Positions 15,371 through 23,609 of a stretch of DNA of 64,000 bases are shown piece after piece. The stretch lies in assembly GCF_028737215.1 (NCBI RefSeq), contig NZ_JAQZAM010000021.1, positions 1 to 64,000 of the forward strand. The letters run 5' to 3'. The position numbers and the translations under genes were made by a program. The notes below the pieces were generated by a model, which worked only from the letters and a program-made list of their open reading frames with translations, was not told the DNA's origin and did not search any database. Every line of letters begins with the position of its first letter. The stretch's first letter is position 1. The DNA is from Actinomycetospora chibensis. Its GTDB lineage: Bacteria; Actinomycetota; Actinomycetes; Mycobacteriales; Pseudonocardiaceae.

Positions 15371-16521
15371 GGCTCGTCGGGATCGGCACCGCCCTCGCCC
15401 TCGCCTCGCTCGGCCTCACCGTCGACAACCTGCGGCGCCTGCCCGTCCCCGACCCGGCCGCGCGGCCCCCGGGCGAGCGCGTCGCGGTCCTCGTGCCGGC
15501 CCGCGACGAGGCCGCGGGCATCGGTGAGGCCGTGCGGGCCCTGCTCGCGGCCGTCGAGGGCTGGTCGGCCCCGGTGGAGATCGTGGTGCTCGACGACGGG
15601 TCCACCGACGGCACCGGCGCGCGGGTGCGGGAGCTCGGCGACCCGCGGGTGCGCGTGCTCGACGGCGTGCCACCGCCGCCCGGCTGGCTGGCGAAGCCCT
15701 GGGCCTGCCACCAGCTCGTGGGCGCGGCGCACACGCGCACCGGGGTGTTCGTCTTCGTCGACGCCGACGTCCGCGTCGCGCCGCACGGCCTCGCCGCCAC
15801 CGTCGACCTGCTGCGCCGCCGCGGGCTCGACCTCGTCTCGCCGCACCCGCGCCAGCTCGCCGAGGGGGGCGCCGAGCGCCTGGTCCAGCCGCTGCTGGCG
15901 TGGTCGTGGCTCGCGATGCTGCCGCTGCGGGTCGCCGAGCTCTCGTCCCGTCCGACGCTGACCGCGGCCAACGGGCAGCTGCTCGCCGTCGACGCGCAGG
16001 CGTACCGGGCGGCCGGCGGCCACGCCCGTGGCGAGGTCCTCGACGACCTCGCCCTGCTCCGGGCGCTCAAGCGGGTCGGGGGACACGGGATCGTCGCCGA
16101 CGGCACGGACGTCGCGACGTGCCGCATGTACCGGGGCGCCGCCGAGCTGCGCGAGGGCTACGCGAAGTCGTTGTGGGCCGCGTTCGGGTCACCGGTGGGC
16201 GCCGCCGGAGTGCTCGCCCTCCTCGGTCTGACCTACGTCCTGCCCGCGCTGGCGGCCCTGGGCGGCTCGCGGGTCGGCCTGGTGGGCTACCTCGCAGGGG
16301 TCGCGAGCCGGGCGCTCGCCGCCCGGCGGACGGGCGCCCGCGTCCGCGACGCGGTCGCCCACCCGGTGTCCGTGCTCGCGGTCGGGGCGCTGACCGTCGA
16401 CTCCCTGCGGCGCCGTCGCGCAGGCACGCTGCGCTGGCGGGGCCGCCCCGTCGAGGCCGCGCCGGGGCCGCCAGCCGAGCGGCGATCCGAGCAGCGGTCC
16501 GAGCAGCGGCCCGCGGCGTGA
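15367..16521 (+). CDS. Family 2 glycosyltransferase of the carotenoid-type cluster
   Basis: The 384-residue protein has an N-terminal membrane anchor and a GT-A domain with VLVPARDEAAGIGEAV, VVLDDGSTDGTG and VFVDADVRVAP (the DxD motif). A GEVLDDLAL segment and two C-terminal hydrophobic segments follow. It resembles CruC-like or hopene-associated glycosyltransferases. The C-terminal tail has repeated SEQR residues. It overlaps cruF upstream and crtI downstream by four bases, so it probably glycosylates the hydroxylated carotenoid, which remains an inference. Confidence 0.8.
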   Translation: MRLVGIGTALALASLGLTVDNLRRLPVPDPAARPPGERVAVLVPARDEAAGIGEAVRALLAAVEGWSAPVEIVVLDDGSTDGTGARVRELGDPRVRVLDGVPPPPGWLAKPWACHQLVGAAHTRTGVFVFVDADVRVAPHGLAATVDLLRRRGLDLVSPHPRQLAEGGAERLVQPLLAWSWLAMLPLRVAELSSRPTLTAANGQLLAVDAQAYRAAGGHARGEVLDDLALLRALKRVGGHGIVADGTDVATCRMYRGAAELREGYAKSLWAAFGSPVGAAGVLALLGLTYVLPALAALGGSRVGLVGYLAGVASRALAARRTGARVRDAVAHPVSVLAVGALTVDSLRRRRAGTLRWRGRPVEAAPGPPAERRSEQRSEQRPAA

Positions 16522-17765
16522 CCGACCCGCGCGTCGTGGTCGTCGGCGGCGGGCTCGGCGGGCTGGCGACGGCGGCGCGACTGGCCGCCGCGGGCTCCCC
16601 GGTGACGGTGCTCGAGCAGGCCGACCGGGTCGGCGGGAAGCTCGGCACCGTCGAGCTCGGCGGCTTCCGCTTCGACACCGGCCCGTCGTTGGTGACCATG
16701 CCCGCGGTGTTCGAGCGGCTCTTCGCCGACACCGGGGCGCCCCTGCACGACGTCCTCGACCTCCGGCGCCTCGACGTCGCCGCCCGCTACCGGTTCGGCG
16801 ACGGCGTGGAGCTCGACCTGCCCGGCGAGCGCCCGGCGATCGGACCGGCGATGGACGCCGCGCTCGGCGACGGCGCCGGCGCGCAGTGGGAGGCGTTCCT
16901 GCGCCACGCCGAGCGCGTGTGGGACGCGACCCACGAGCACTTCCTGGAGTCGCCGGTCTCCCCCGGCGGGCTCGCGCGCCTGTCGCTGCGGGTCCGCGAC
17001 CTGATCGCCGTCGCCCCCTGGCGCAGCCTGCGCGGGGTGGGCGCGCGCCACCTCCACGACCCGCGCCTGGGCCTGCTGCTCGACCGTTACGCCACCTACT
17101 CCGGCTCCGACCCGCGTCGCGCCCCCGCCGCGCTGGCCGTCGTGCCGTACGTGGAGCAGCAGTTCGGGTCCTGGTACGTGCCCGGCGGGCTGCGCCGTCT
17201 CGCGGAGGTGGTCGCGGACCGGTGCCGGGCGCTGGGGGTGACGCTGCGGACCGGGGAGCGGGTGACGTCGATCGACACCTCCGATGGGCACGTGCGCGGG
17301 GTGCGGCTCGGGTCCGGGGAGGGTGTCCCGGCCGACGTCGTCGTCGCGAACTCCGACGCGGCGACCGTGTACGGGCCCGGCGGGCTCCTCCCCCACGCGC
17401 CGTCGGCCCGCCGGCTGGCAGCACCACGCCGTCGTCGTCGGGGTTCGTGCTGCTGCTCGGGCTCGACGGCCGGGACCCGGCGACCCCGCACCACCGGGTG
17501 CTCTTCCCGCCATCGCGCGCGGCCTACGACGCGGAGTTCGACGCGTACCGCGGCGCCGACCCGCCGGCCGCCCCGGCGGTGTACGTGCACGCCCCCGACG
17601 ACCCCGCGCTGCGCCCCCACGACGGCTCCGAGGCGTGGTTCGTGCTGGTCACCGCCCCACGTCACGACCCGGGCGGCGGCGTGGACTGGGACGCGCCGGG
17701 GCTTGCGGAGCGGTACGCCGAGCGCATCCTGGCGCTGATGGCCGAGCGGGGCGTCGACGTCCGGC
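16518..17765 (+). pseudogene. crtI: CrtI/CrtD-family carotenoid desaturase, N-terminal part, frameshifted and cut by inversion breakpoint
   Basis: The product starts with the FAD-binding VVVVGGGLGGLATAARLAAAG motif, followed by EQADRVGGKLGTV and FDTGPSLVTMP, as in phytoene desaturases. A one-base loss between about 17400 and 17425 shifts the frame just after SARRLA, and the family sequence resumes as TTPSSSGFVLLLGLDGRDP. Coding similarity then stops at 17763-17765 after GVDVR, where an FtsK-like ATPase begins. The missing C-terminus is at 29151-29434 on the other strand. Joined at GGC with the missing base restored, the two parts total 1530 bases, a normal 509-residue CrtI. As present, the gene cannot make a whole enzyme. 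Confidence 0.85.
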
Positions 17766-18467
17766 ACCGGTTCGGGCAAGACGCAGTTCGCGAACGGGCT
17801 GCTCACCCAGATCGCCGCCGCCTCCGACGTGCTGATCACCGGCTCGGACATCACCGGGCTGCTGCTCGGGCGCCCGTTCGAAGGCACGGTCCACCGCCCG
17901 CATCAGGTCGTGGGCACCGGCGACATCGGGGCCCACGCGGTGCTGCTGGAGGGCCTGGTCGCCGAGATGGACCGCCGGCTCGCGGCGATCCCGCCACGGG
18001 AGGACCGCATCGAGCCCACCCCGGCCACACCGACGGTGCTCGTCGTCCTGGAGGAGTTCCCCGGTCTGCTGCGCGCCGCCGACTCACTGCCCAAGCCCAA
18101 GCGCGGTGAGGGTGTCCCGGTCGGCGACCGCATCCGCACCGCGGTGCTCCGTCTCCTCTCCGAGGGCCGCAAGGCGGCGTTCCGGGTGCTGATGCTGGCC
18201 CAGCGTTTCGAGGCCACCGCTGTGGCTGGCGGCTACGCCCGCGACCAGTTCGCGCTGCGTCTGTCGTTCCGGGTGCCGGCGGATTCCCTTGAGATGCTCC
18301 ACGGCACCGACGCCCGACCCCTGGGCCAGGAGCACGCCAACGCCGCTCCCGGCGTGGCCTACCTCTCGGGGCTCGGCCGCGACTGCGAACGCATCCGCGT
18401 CCCGTACCTCGGCGACTACGGCACCTACGTCGACCGCATCCAGGCCCACGGACGGCGGGCCGCGTGA
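17763..18467 (+). pseudogene. FtsK/TraB-type DNA translocase, C-terminal part (N-terminus at 29432-29992)
   Basis: The reading frame opens directly on the Walker A motif GTGSGKTQFANGLLTQIAA with no start codon or N-terminal domain. It continues through VLVVLEEFPGLLRAAD (Walker B) and MLAQRFEATA, and ends RIQAHGRRAA. This is the motor domain of the FtsK/SpoIIIE-like TraB proteins that move double-stranded DNA between mycelia in actinomycete integrative elements. The missing 186 codons are on the minus strand at 29432-29992. Rejoining at GGC gives a 420-residue protein in frame. The gene overlaps the next small ORF (TGATG), so it belongs to the integrative element operon. Confidence 0.85.
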
Positions 18468-18691
18468 TGAACCTCGTCGCCATCGTCATCATCGCCGGCC
18501 TGGTCACCGCGCTGCTGATCAAGAGCCGCCGTGCCGCGCCCGCGCTCGTCTCCGGCGTCGTGACCCTCGTGCTGCTGTTCGCCGCCTTCCCGACGCTCGG
18601 CCCGGCCGTCACGTCCTCGGCTGGCGAGTTCGCCCACCAGCTCGGCGCCGCCACCGACCGCGCCGCCGACGTCCCGGAGGACACCCGATGA
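18467..18691 (+). CDS. Small two-span membrane protein of the integrative element
   Basis: This 74-residue protein has two hydrophobic segments (LVAIVIIAGLVTALLI and LVSGVVTLVLLFAAF), separated by a basic turn, and an acidic tail. Its ATG overlaps the ftsK TGA (TGATG); a GTG three bases upstream is an alternative. Small membrane proteins beside traB are common in these elements and are linked to plasmid spread, but no specific family was recognised. Confidence 0.6.
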   Translation: MNLVAIVIIAGLVTALLIKSRRAAPALVSGVVTLVLLFAAFPTLGPAVTSSAGEFAHQLGAATDRAADVPEDTR

Positions 18692-19047
18692 ACGATCAGC
18701 CCCTCAGCCTCGCCGGCTGCGTCGCCGAAGCCGCTGAGACCGTCCGCGAGGCCAACCACGCCGTCACGACAGCCCTCTTCGCGGCCACCGACGCCTACGA
18801 CGTTGTCGGACACGTCAGCGTCCTGGTCCACCGTCACGGCCAGCTCCTCGACTTCCTGACCGATCAGCTCCGCCGGGCCGATCCCGCCGGCTACGTCGAC
18901 GACCGCGGCCACGACCCGTCGACGGCGCTGCGTGACGCCCACGGCGCCCTCACCGATGCCCGCGGCCTGGTCGCCGATGTCGGCGCCTTCCTCGACCGCG
19001 CCCACAACCACCTCGGCCACCTCGGCCGGATTGCCCTGGAGGACTGA
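18688..19047 (+). CDS. Hypothetical helical protein of the integrative element
   Basis: This 119-residue protein is predicted to be all helical and rich in His/Ala/Asp, with no motif I recognise. Its ATG overlaps the TGA of the small membrane protein gene, and it ends four bases before the excisionase start, so it is part of the int-xis-ftsK operon. A role in transfer or spread is possible from position alone. Confidence 0.6.
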   Translation: MNDQPLSLAGCVAEAAETVREANHAVTTALFAATDAYDVVGHVSVLVHRHGQLLDFLTDQLRRADPAGYVDDRGHDPSTALRDAHGALTDARGLVADVGAFLDRAHNHLGHLGRIALED

Positions 19048-19050
19048 CCT

Positions 19051-19299
19051 GTGAGCACTTACGACGTCGTCCGGCCCGTCGGCCAGCGCCCCACGCCCAC
19101 CCCGCCGGCCGCCCGCCCGGAACGACGTTGGAGCGCCCAGGACGTTGCCGACTACCTCGGGATCGCGCTGAGCACCGTCTACCAGTGGCGCTGCTCGGGC
19201 TACGGGCCCCGCGGCCGCCGTGTCGGGCGTTACCTGCGCTACGACCCCGACGAGGTCCGGGCCTGGTTCGACGGCCTCGCCGACCCGCAGGCCGGCTGA
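19051..19299 (+). CDS. Helix-turn-helix excisionase-like protein
   Basis: This 82-residue protein has a winged helix-turn-helix of the MerR/AlpA type: WSAQDVADYLGIALSTVYQW, then a wing with GRYLRYDPDEVRAWF. Such proteins act as recombination directionality factors (Xis) for tyrosine integrases. It ends seven bases before the integrase start, the classic xis-int arrangement. GTG start at 19051. Confidence 0.82.
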   Translation: MSTYDVVRPVGQRPTPTPPAARPERRWSAQDVADYLGIALSTVYQWRCSGYGPRGRRVGRYLRYDPDEVRAWFDGLADPQAG

Positions 19300-19305
19300 C
19301 CGGCG

Positions 19306-20472
19306 ATGCCTCGTCCACCCACCGCGGTCGGCACCTACGGAACGATCAGGGTCAACGGCGAGCCCGGCCACTACGTCGCGCGGGCCTGGTTCCGCGACCT
19401 CGACGGCAAGGCCCGCCAGGTCGAGCGCAGCGGCCCGACCAAGGCCAAGGCCCGCGACGCGCTGAAGCTCGCCCTGCGCGACCGGGCCCGCACCGCCACC
19501 GGCATCGGCGGCGACACCCGCATCCGCGAGATCGCCCCGGAGTGGCTGGCCGGGATCGACGCCGCGGTGAACGCGGGGGAGCGGTCACCGAGTACCGCCG
19601 AGCAGTACCGCCGTCAGCTCGACGGGGTGGTCCTGCCCGGCGTGGGGGAGCTGCGGGTCCGGGAGGCGACGGTGCCGCTGCTCGACAGCTTCATCCAGAC
19701 GGTGCAGGTCCACCGCGGCACCGCGTCGGCGAAGCTCGCCCGCTCGGTGCTCTCGGGCCTGCTCGGGGTCGCGGTGCGCCACGGTGCGATCCCGACCAAC
19801 CCGGTCCGCGACCTCTCGCGCATCCACACCGGCCGGCGCAAGGCCACCCGCTCACTGACCCCGCCCGAGTGCCGCGCGTGGCTGGCCCAGCTCGACGCCG
19901 ACGAGGACGCTCGCGACAAGGACCTGCCCGACCTCTGCCGGTTCATGATCGGCACCGGGGTGCGCATCGGGGAGGCGCTGGCCGTGGCGTGGCCGGAGGT
20001 CGACCTCGACGAGGCCACCGTGGACGTGTCCCGCACGCTGATCCGGCTCAGGGGCGTCGGCCTGATCCGGAAGTCGACCAAGACCGAGACCGGTGAGCGC
20101 ATCCTGACCCTGCCGCGGTTCGTGGTCACGATGTTGCGTCGGCGCAATCCCGACGGCGACGCCCTTGGGCCGGTGTTTCCCGACACCCTCGGCGGCTGGC
20201 GCGACCCGTCGAACACCCGCCGGGCGCTGCGCGATGCCCGCGGTAGCGAGGGCTTCGCGTGGGTCACCAGCCACGTGTTCCGCCGGACCTGCGCCACGAT
20301 CCTCGACCAGTCCGGCCAGTCGTCGCGCTCGATCGCCGACCAGCTCGGGCACGCCCAGGTGTCGATGACCCAGAACCACTATTTCGGGCGGCGCATCGCC
20401 AACCCGGCTGCGGCCGCGGCGCTCGACGCGTGGCACGACCAGCACGATCAGGAGGACGCAAATCGTGGGTAA
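19306..20472 (+). CDS. Tyrosine recombinase integrase of the tRNA-Lys element
   Basis: The 388-residue protein has an N-terminal arm-binding domain, a SAM-like core-binding domain (about 75-170), and a catalytic domain. Catalytic residues visible are Arg in GTGVRIGEAL, His-x-x-Arg in SHVFRRT, the LGHAQ His, and the Tyr in NHYFGRR. It ends 57 bases from the 38-base att copy in tRNA-Lys, which identifies its target site. An in-frame start ATG 19306 follows xis directly. Confidence 0.9.
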   Translation: MPRPPTAVGTYGTIRVNGEPGHYVARAWFRDLDGKARQVERSGPTKAKARDALKLALRDRARTATGIGGDTRIREIAPEWLAGIDAAVNAGERSPSTAEQYRRQLDGVVLPGVGELRVREATVPLLDSFIQTVQVHRGTASAKLARSVLSGLLGVAVRHGAIPTNPVRDLSRIHTGRRKATRSLTPPECRAWLAQLDADEDARDKDLPDLCRFMIGTGVRIGEALAVAWPEVDLDEATVDVSRTLIRLRGVGLIRKSTKTETGERILTLPRFVVTMLRRRNPDGDALGPVFPDTLGGWRDPSNTRRALRDARGSEGFAWVTSHVFRRTCATILDQSGQSSRSIADQLGHAQVSMTQNHYFGRRIANPAAAAALDAWHDQHDQEDANRG

Positions 20473-20528
20473 ATCATGGACCCCGGCCCGGGCACGGAGG
20501 GTGGTCCGGCCTCTGAGCTGGAAAGACT

Positions 20529-20566
20529 GTGCGCCGTCAGGGACTCGAACCCCGAACCCAGTGATT
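20529..20566 (-). other. Attachment site copy within tRNA-Lys 3' end
   Basis: These 38 bases, read on the minus strand, are identical to 36851-36888 on the plus strand. They span the anticodon-stem 3' side, TΨC arm and acceptor end of tRNA-Lys. In the present arrangement the two copies are inverted relative to each other, which a simple integrase event cannot give. They become direct repeats once the 17763-29434 inversion is undone. Confidence 0.85.
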
Positions 20567-20602
20567 AAGAGTCACTTGCTCTGCCCATTGAGCTAACGGC
20601 GC
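20530..20602 (-). tRNA. tRNA-Lys (CTT anticodon)
   Basis: The minus strand folds as a full cloverleaf: acceptor GCGCCGT/ACGGCGC, D arm with AGCTCAATGGGCAGAGC, and anticodon stem AGTGA/TCACT with loop CTCTTAA giving anticodon CTT. The TΨC arm carries GGTTCGAGTCC. CCA is not encoded. It is intact and serves as the integration site of the element. Confidence 0.95.
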
Positions 20603-20663
20603 GTGATCGAAACCCTAGCAAAGCCAGCGTTCCGATCCGACAGCGGGTGGACCACTGCCGTCC

Positions 20664-20738
20664 GGGTGAGTGACGGGACTTGAACCCGCGACACCTGGGA
20701 TCACAACCCAGTGCTCTGCCAACTGAGCTACACCCACC
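20664..20738 (-). tRNA. tRNA-His (GTG anticodon)
   Basis: The minus strand gives a cloverleaf with an 8-pair acceptor, including the extra 5' G typical of tRNA-His. It has a D arm with AGCTCAGTTGGCAGAGC, anticodon stem CTGGG/CCCAG with loop TTGTGAT (anticodon GTG), and a TΨC arm with GGTTCAAGTCC. It lies about 60 bases upstream of tRNA-Lys on the same strand and close to orn, a common actinobacterial arrangement. Confidence 0.95.
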
Positions 20739-20813
20739 ATTGGCCTCTCCGGGGAGGCCCCGGTGAGTCGTGTACGAGCCTACAAGCCGGGTGCGAGCGG
20801 CTTGCGACCGCCC

Positions 20814-21488
20814 TCAGGCCCCCGGCGGGGGCGCCTGGCCACCCGCCGGACCCGGCTCGGTGGCCTCGGCGGAAAGGACGCCGGAACGGTCGTCGGCCAC
20901 CACTGAGGCGGCCGCAGCCTGGGCCTCGTCGGTGGTCGGCCCGGGCAGGGGTACGAAGGCCGTGCGGCGGTAGTACTCGAGCTCGCGGATCGACTCGCGG
21001 ATGTCGGCGAGCGCGCGGTGGGCGAGCCCCTTCTCCGGCTGCGCGTAGTAGATGCGCGGGTACCAGCGCCGGCACAACTCCTTGATCGAGCTGACGTCGA
21101 CCATCCGGTAGTGCAGGTAGCCGTCGAGCTCGGGCATGTCGCGGGCGAGGAAGCCGCGGTCGGTGGCGATCGAGTTGCCGCACAGGGGCGCCGAGCGGCC
21201 CTCGGGCACGTGCTCGCGGATGTAGTCGAGGACGAGCTTCTCGGCCTCGGCCATCGTCACCGTCGACTGCCGCACCTCGTCGGTCAGGCCCGACTTGGCG
21301 TGCATGTCGCGGACGACGTCCGGCATGGCCTCGAGGGCCTCGTCGGACGCGTGGATGACGACGTCGACACCCTCACCGAACGGGACGAGGTCCGCGTCGG
21401 TCACCAGGGCCGCGATCTCGATGAGCGCGTCGTGGCCCAGGTCGAGTCCGGTCATCTCGCAGTCGATCCACACCAGCCGGGCACTCAC
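20814..21488 (-). CDS. orn: Oligoribonuclease
   Basis: The 224-residue DEDDh exonuclease has [12 protein letters not shown] (first DE), the second Asp in [13 protein letters not shown], and [14 protein letters not shown] with the catalytic His and last Asp. Orn degrades 2-5-mer RNA and pGpG to nucleotides. The last 35 residues are a Pro/Ala-rich tail beyond the usual family length. tRNA-His lies just downstream on the same strand. Confidence 0.93.
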   Translation of the reverse strand: MSARLVWIDCEMTGLDLGHDALIEIAALVTDADLVPFGEGVDVVIHASDEALEAMPDVVRDMHAKSGLTDEVRQSTVTMAEAEKLVLDYIREHVPEGRSAPLCGNSIATDRGFLARDMPELDGYLHYRMVDVSSIKELCRRWYPRIYYAQPEKGLAHRALADIRESIRELEYYRRTAFVPLPGPTTDEAQAAAASVVADDRSGVLSAEATEPGPAGGQAPPPGA

Positions 21489-21498
21489 CCGGACGACC

Positions 21499-22983
21499 TT
21501 AACGGCGCACGAGCCGCCCGGCTCCCCGACCGTCGATCACGAAAGGTGCCAGCAGGCCGGGGGTGACGTCCTCGACCAGCTCGAGGGCGCGGTCGACGCC
21601 GACGTCGAGCACCTCGTAGCGACCGCGTCCGGCGGCGGTCACCGCATGCAGGGTGACCAGCCCGGCGCGGCGCTGGGTCAGCGACTGGGTGAGCCGCCAG
21701 CCGATCACCCCGCCGCGGCGCAGGACGACGGTGCGCCGCACCCAGGCCCCGTGGCGGCTGACGAGGTGCGTGCCCGTGAGCGCGTGCCCCAGCGACCTGA
21801 TCCGGTCGACGGCGAGCAGCACGGAGGCGCCGAGCAGGATCGGCACGACAACGGGGTCGGCCGGGGCCTCGGGCCGGGCGAGCAGCACGGCGCACACGAC
21901 CAGCACCGGGCCGACGCCGCGGGTCAGCCGACGGACGACGGCCGCGCGGGGGTGGCGGACGAGCGGGGCGCGCGTGCCCTCCTCCTCCCCGACGCCGAGC
22001 ACGCCGGCGGCCACCTGGTGGGCCCTGCGCCGCGGCATCGCCGGGCCGACGGCGCCGACGTGCTCGCCCTGGCCGTCGGCCCGCAGGCCGGTGGTCAGGG
22101 CCAGCGGGCGCGCCCCACGGCCGAGGCGCACCAGCAGCGGTTCGTCGAGCTCGACGCCGCGCAGGCGCCGGCCCTCGAGGGACAGGGTCCGGCGGGTCAG
22201 CAGGCCGCGCCGCAGCACGAGCCCGCCGTCGTCGGCGCGCGTGAGCCGGTAGCCCCACCAGCCCTCGACGAACACGACGGCGGCCCCGAAGACCGCCGTG
22301 GCGAGCAGGGCCACCGCGCCGAGCCACACCGGCGCGCGCCCGGCGCCCTCGCGCAGGGTCTCGGTGACCGGCGCCCGCAGCGAGAACTCCTCGGCGAGGC
22401 GGAAGAGCCCGAGCCACACCACACCCACGACGGCGATCGCCGAGAACGTCAGCGGGGCGAACCGCACCCAGGTCCAGCGCAGGCGGGCGAGCTCGGGCAC
22501 CGGTGCGTCGGCGTCGACCGGGGCCTCGCCGAGCAGCAGGGCGCGGAGCCGCTCGGCCTCGACGCGGCGGACGGCGTCGAGGGTCAGCTCGGCGTCGTCG
22601 CCACCCTCACGCCGTCCCGTGCCCACGCGTACCACGGCGAGCCCGAACAGGCGGTGCGCCGGGTTGGCCGTGAGGTCGGCGGTGCGGATGCGGTCGCGGT
22701 GCACGCTGCGGTGGTGGCGGCGCAGCAGGCCCGTGCGCAGCTCCACGCGGTCGGTGCCGATCCGGTAGGACGTCGTGAACCAGCGCGAGATCCCGAACGC
22801 GAGCACCGCGACGGCGAGCGCGATGCCCCCGCCGAGACGCCATCGATCGTCGCTGGTGCCGCCGGTGATCGCGATGACGAGCAGGACCGGGACGAGCTTG
22901 ATCAGGTCGACGGCGGGGTGGACCACGAGCATCCGGCGGTCGAGGCGCTGCCAGCCGAGGCCGTCGGACGGGGAGGAGGTCAC
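21499..22983 (-). CDS. Large bacterial PH-domain membrane protein (YdbT-like)
   Basis: The 494-residue protein has several pairs of transmembrane segments, each followed by a beta-rich bPH_2 domain ([54 protein letters not shown]). This three-domain arrangement is that of YdbT. Its GTG start overlaps the stop of the smaller PH-domain gene at 22980, forming the well-known ydbS-ydbT pair. Function is not established; some members are linked to membrane stress or transport. Confidence 0.85.
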   Translation of the reverse strand: MTSSPSDGLGWQRLDRRMLVVHPAVDLIKLVPVLLVIAITGGTSDDRWRLGGGIALAVAVLAFGISRWFTTSYRIGTDRVELRTGLLRRHHRSVHRDRIRTADLTANPAHRLFGLAVVRVGTGRREGGDDAELTLDAVRRVEAERLRALLLGEAPVDADAPVPELARLRWTWVRFAPLTFSAIAVVGVVWLGLFRLAEEFSLRAPVTETLREGAGRAPVWLGAVALLATAVFGAAVVFVEGWWGYRLTRADDGGLVLRRGLLTRRTLSLEGRRLRGVELDEPLLVRLGRGARPLALTTGLRADGQGEHVGAVGPAMPRRRAHQVAAGVLGVGEEEGTRAPLVRHPRAAVVRRLTRGVGPVLVVCAVLLARPEAPADPVVVPILLGASVLLAVDRIRSLGHALTGTHLVSRHGAWVRRTVVLRRGGVIGWRLTQSLTQRRAGLVTLHAVTAAGRGRYEVLDVGVDRALELVEDVTPGLLAPFVIDGRGAGRLVRR

Positions 22984-23486
22984 GTCGCGTCGCCCCCGAG
23001 GGTCTCGGTGACCCTCGTCAGCCGGTCGGCGAGGTCGACCGCGGCGTCGGCGTCGAGCCCGTCGATCGTCAGTGCGCCGCTGGCGGAGGCCGTCGTGACC
23101 GTCACCGAGGACAGACCGAAGGCGCGCTGCAGCGGCCCGCGGTCGGTGTCGACGGTCTGGACCCGCGAGATCGGGGCGATGCGCCACTCGAGGCGCAGCC
23201 AGCCCGAGAGGGTGTGGACGGCGTCGTCGGTGATCTCCCAGCGGTGCAGGGCGTAGCGCCAGCGGGGGACGACGAGCATGTGTGCGACGCCGACGACGGC
23301 CGTCGCCACCCCCGTGACGATCATCAGCGAGGTGTAGGTCGGGAGGACGACGGCGACGGCGACCTGGGGGACGAGCAGGCCGACGGTCGTGATCGCCGAC
23401 CGCAGCGCCCACCACGACCGGGCGCGGGGGCTCACGCGGTGCGCGGGCGCGCGCAACCGCGAGGCGCCCGGCTCCGGCGTGGTCAC
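22980..23486 (-). CDS. Small bacterial PH-domain membrane protein (YdbS-like)
   Basis: The 168-residue protein has two transmembrane segments followed by one bPH_2 domain (HRWEITDDAVHTLSGWLRLEWRIAPISRVQTVDT). It is the first gene of a two-gene operon with the larger PH protein. The region before it (23487-23609, 123 bases) holds no gene and should contain its promoter. Confidence 0.85.
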   Translation of the reverse strand: MTTPEPGASRLRAPAHRVSPRARSWWALRSAITTVGLLVPQVAVAVVLPTYTSLMIVTGVATAVVGVAHMLVVPRWRYALHRWEITDDAVHTLSGWLRLEWRIAPISRVQTVDTDRGPLQRAFGLSSVTVTTASASGALTIDGLDADAAVDLADRLTRVTETLGGDAT

Positions 23487-23609
23487 CGGGCCAGTCTGCC
23501 CAATCCCGGCATCCGTCTGCTCGCTCGCGAGCCGCCCCGGCCAGTGATCGAAGTACCGTGACGGACACTGAACGTCTGCGACGGCACTTCGCTGACACTC
23601 ACGAGGCCC

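Larger units (their letters stand above)
17763..20566. mobile_element. Integrative element, part 1 (ftsK-C to tRNA-Lys attachment end)
   Basis: This part holds the ftsK C-terminus, two small genes, the excisionase and the integrase, and ends in the 38-base att copy inside tRNA-Lys. Together with 29432-36888 it forms one pSAM2-like actinomycete integrative and conjugative element of about 10.3 kb when the inversion is undone. Module content (int, xis, rep, FtsK-like transfer protein) is the standard set of such elements. Confidence 0.8.
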
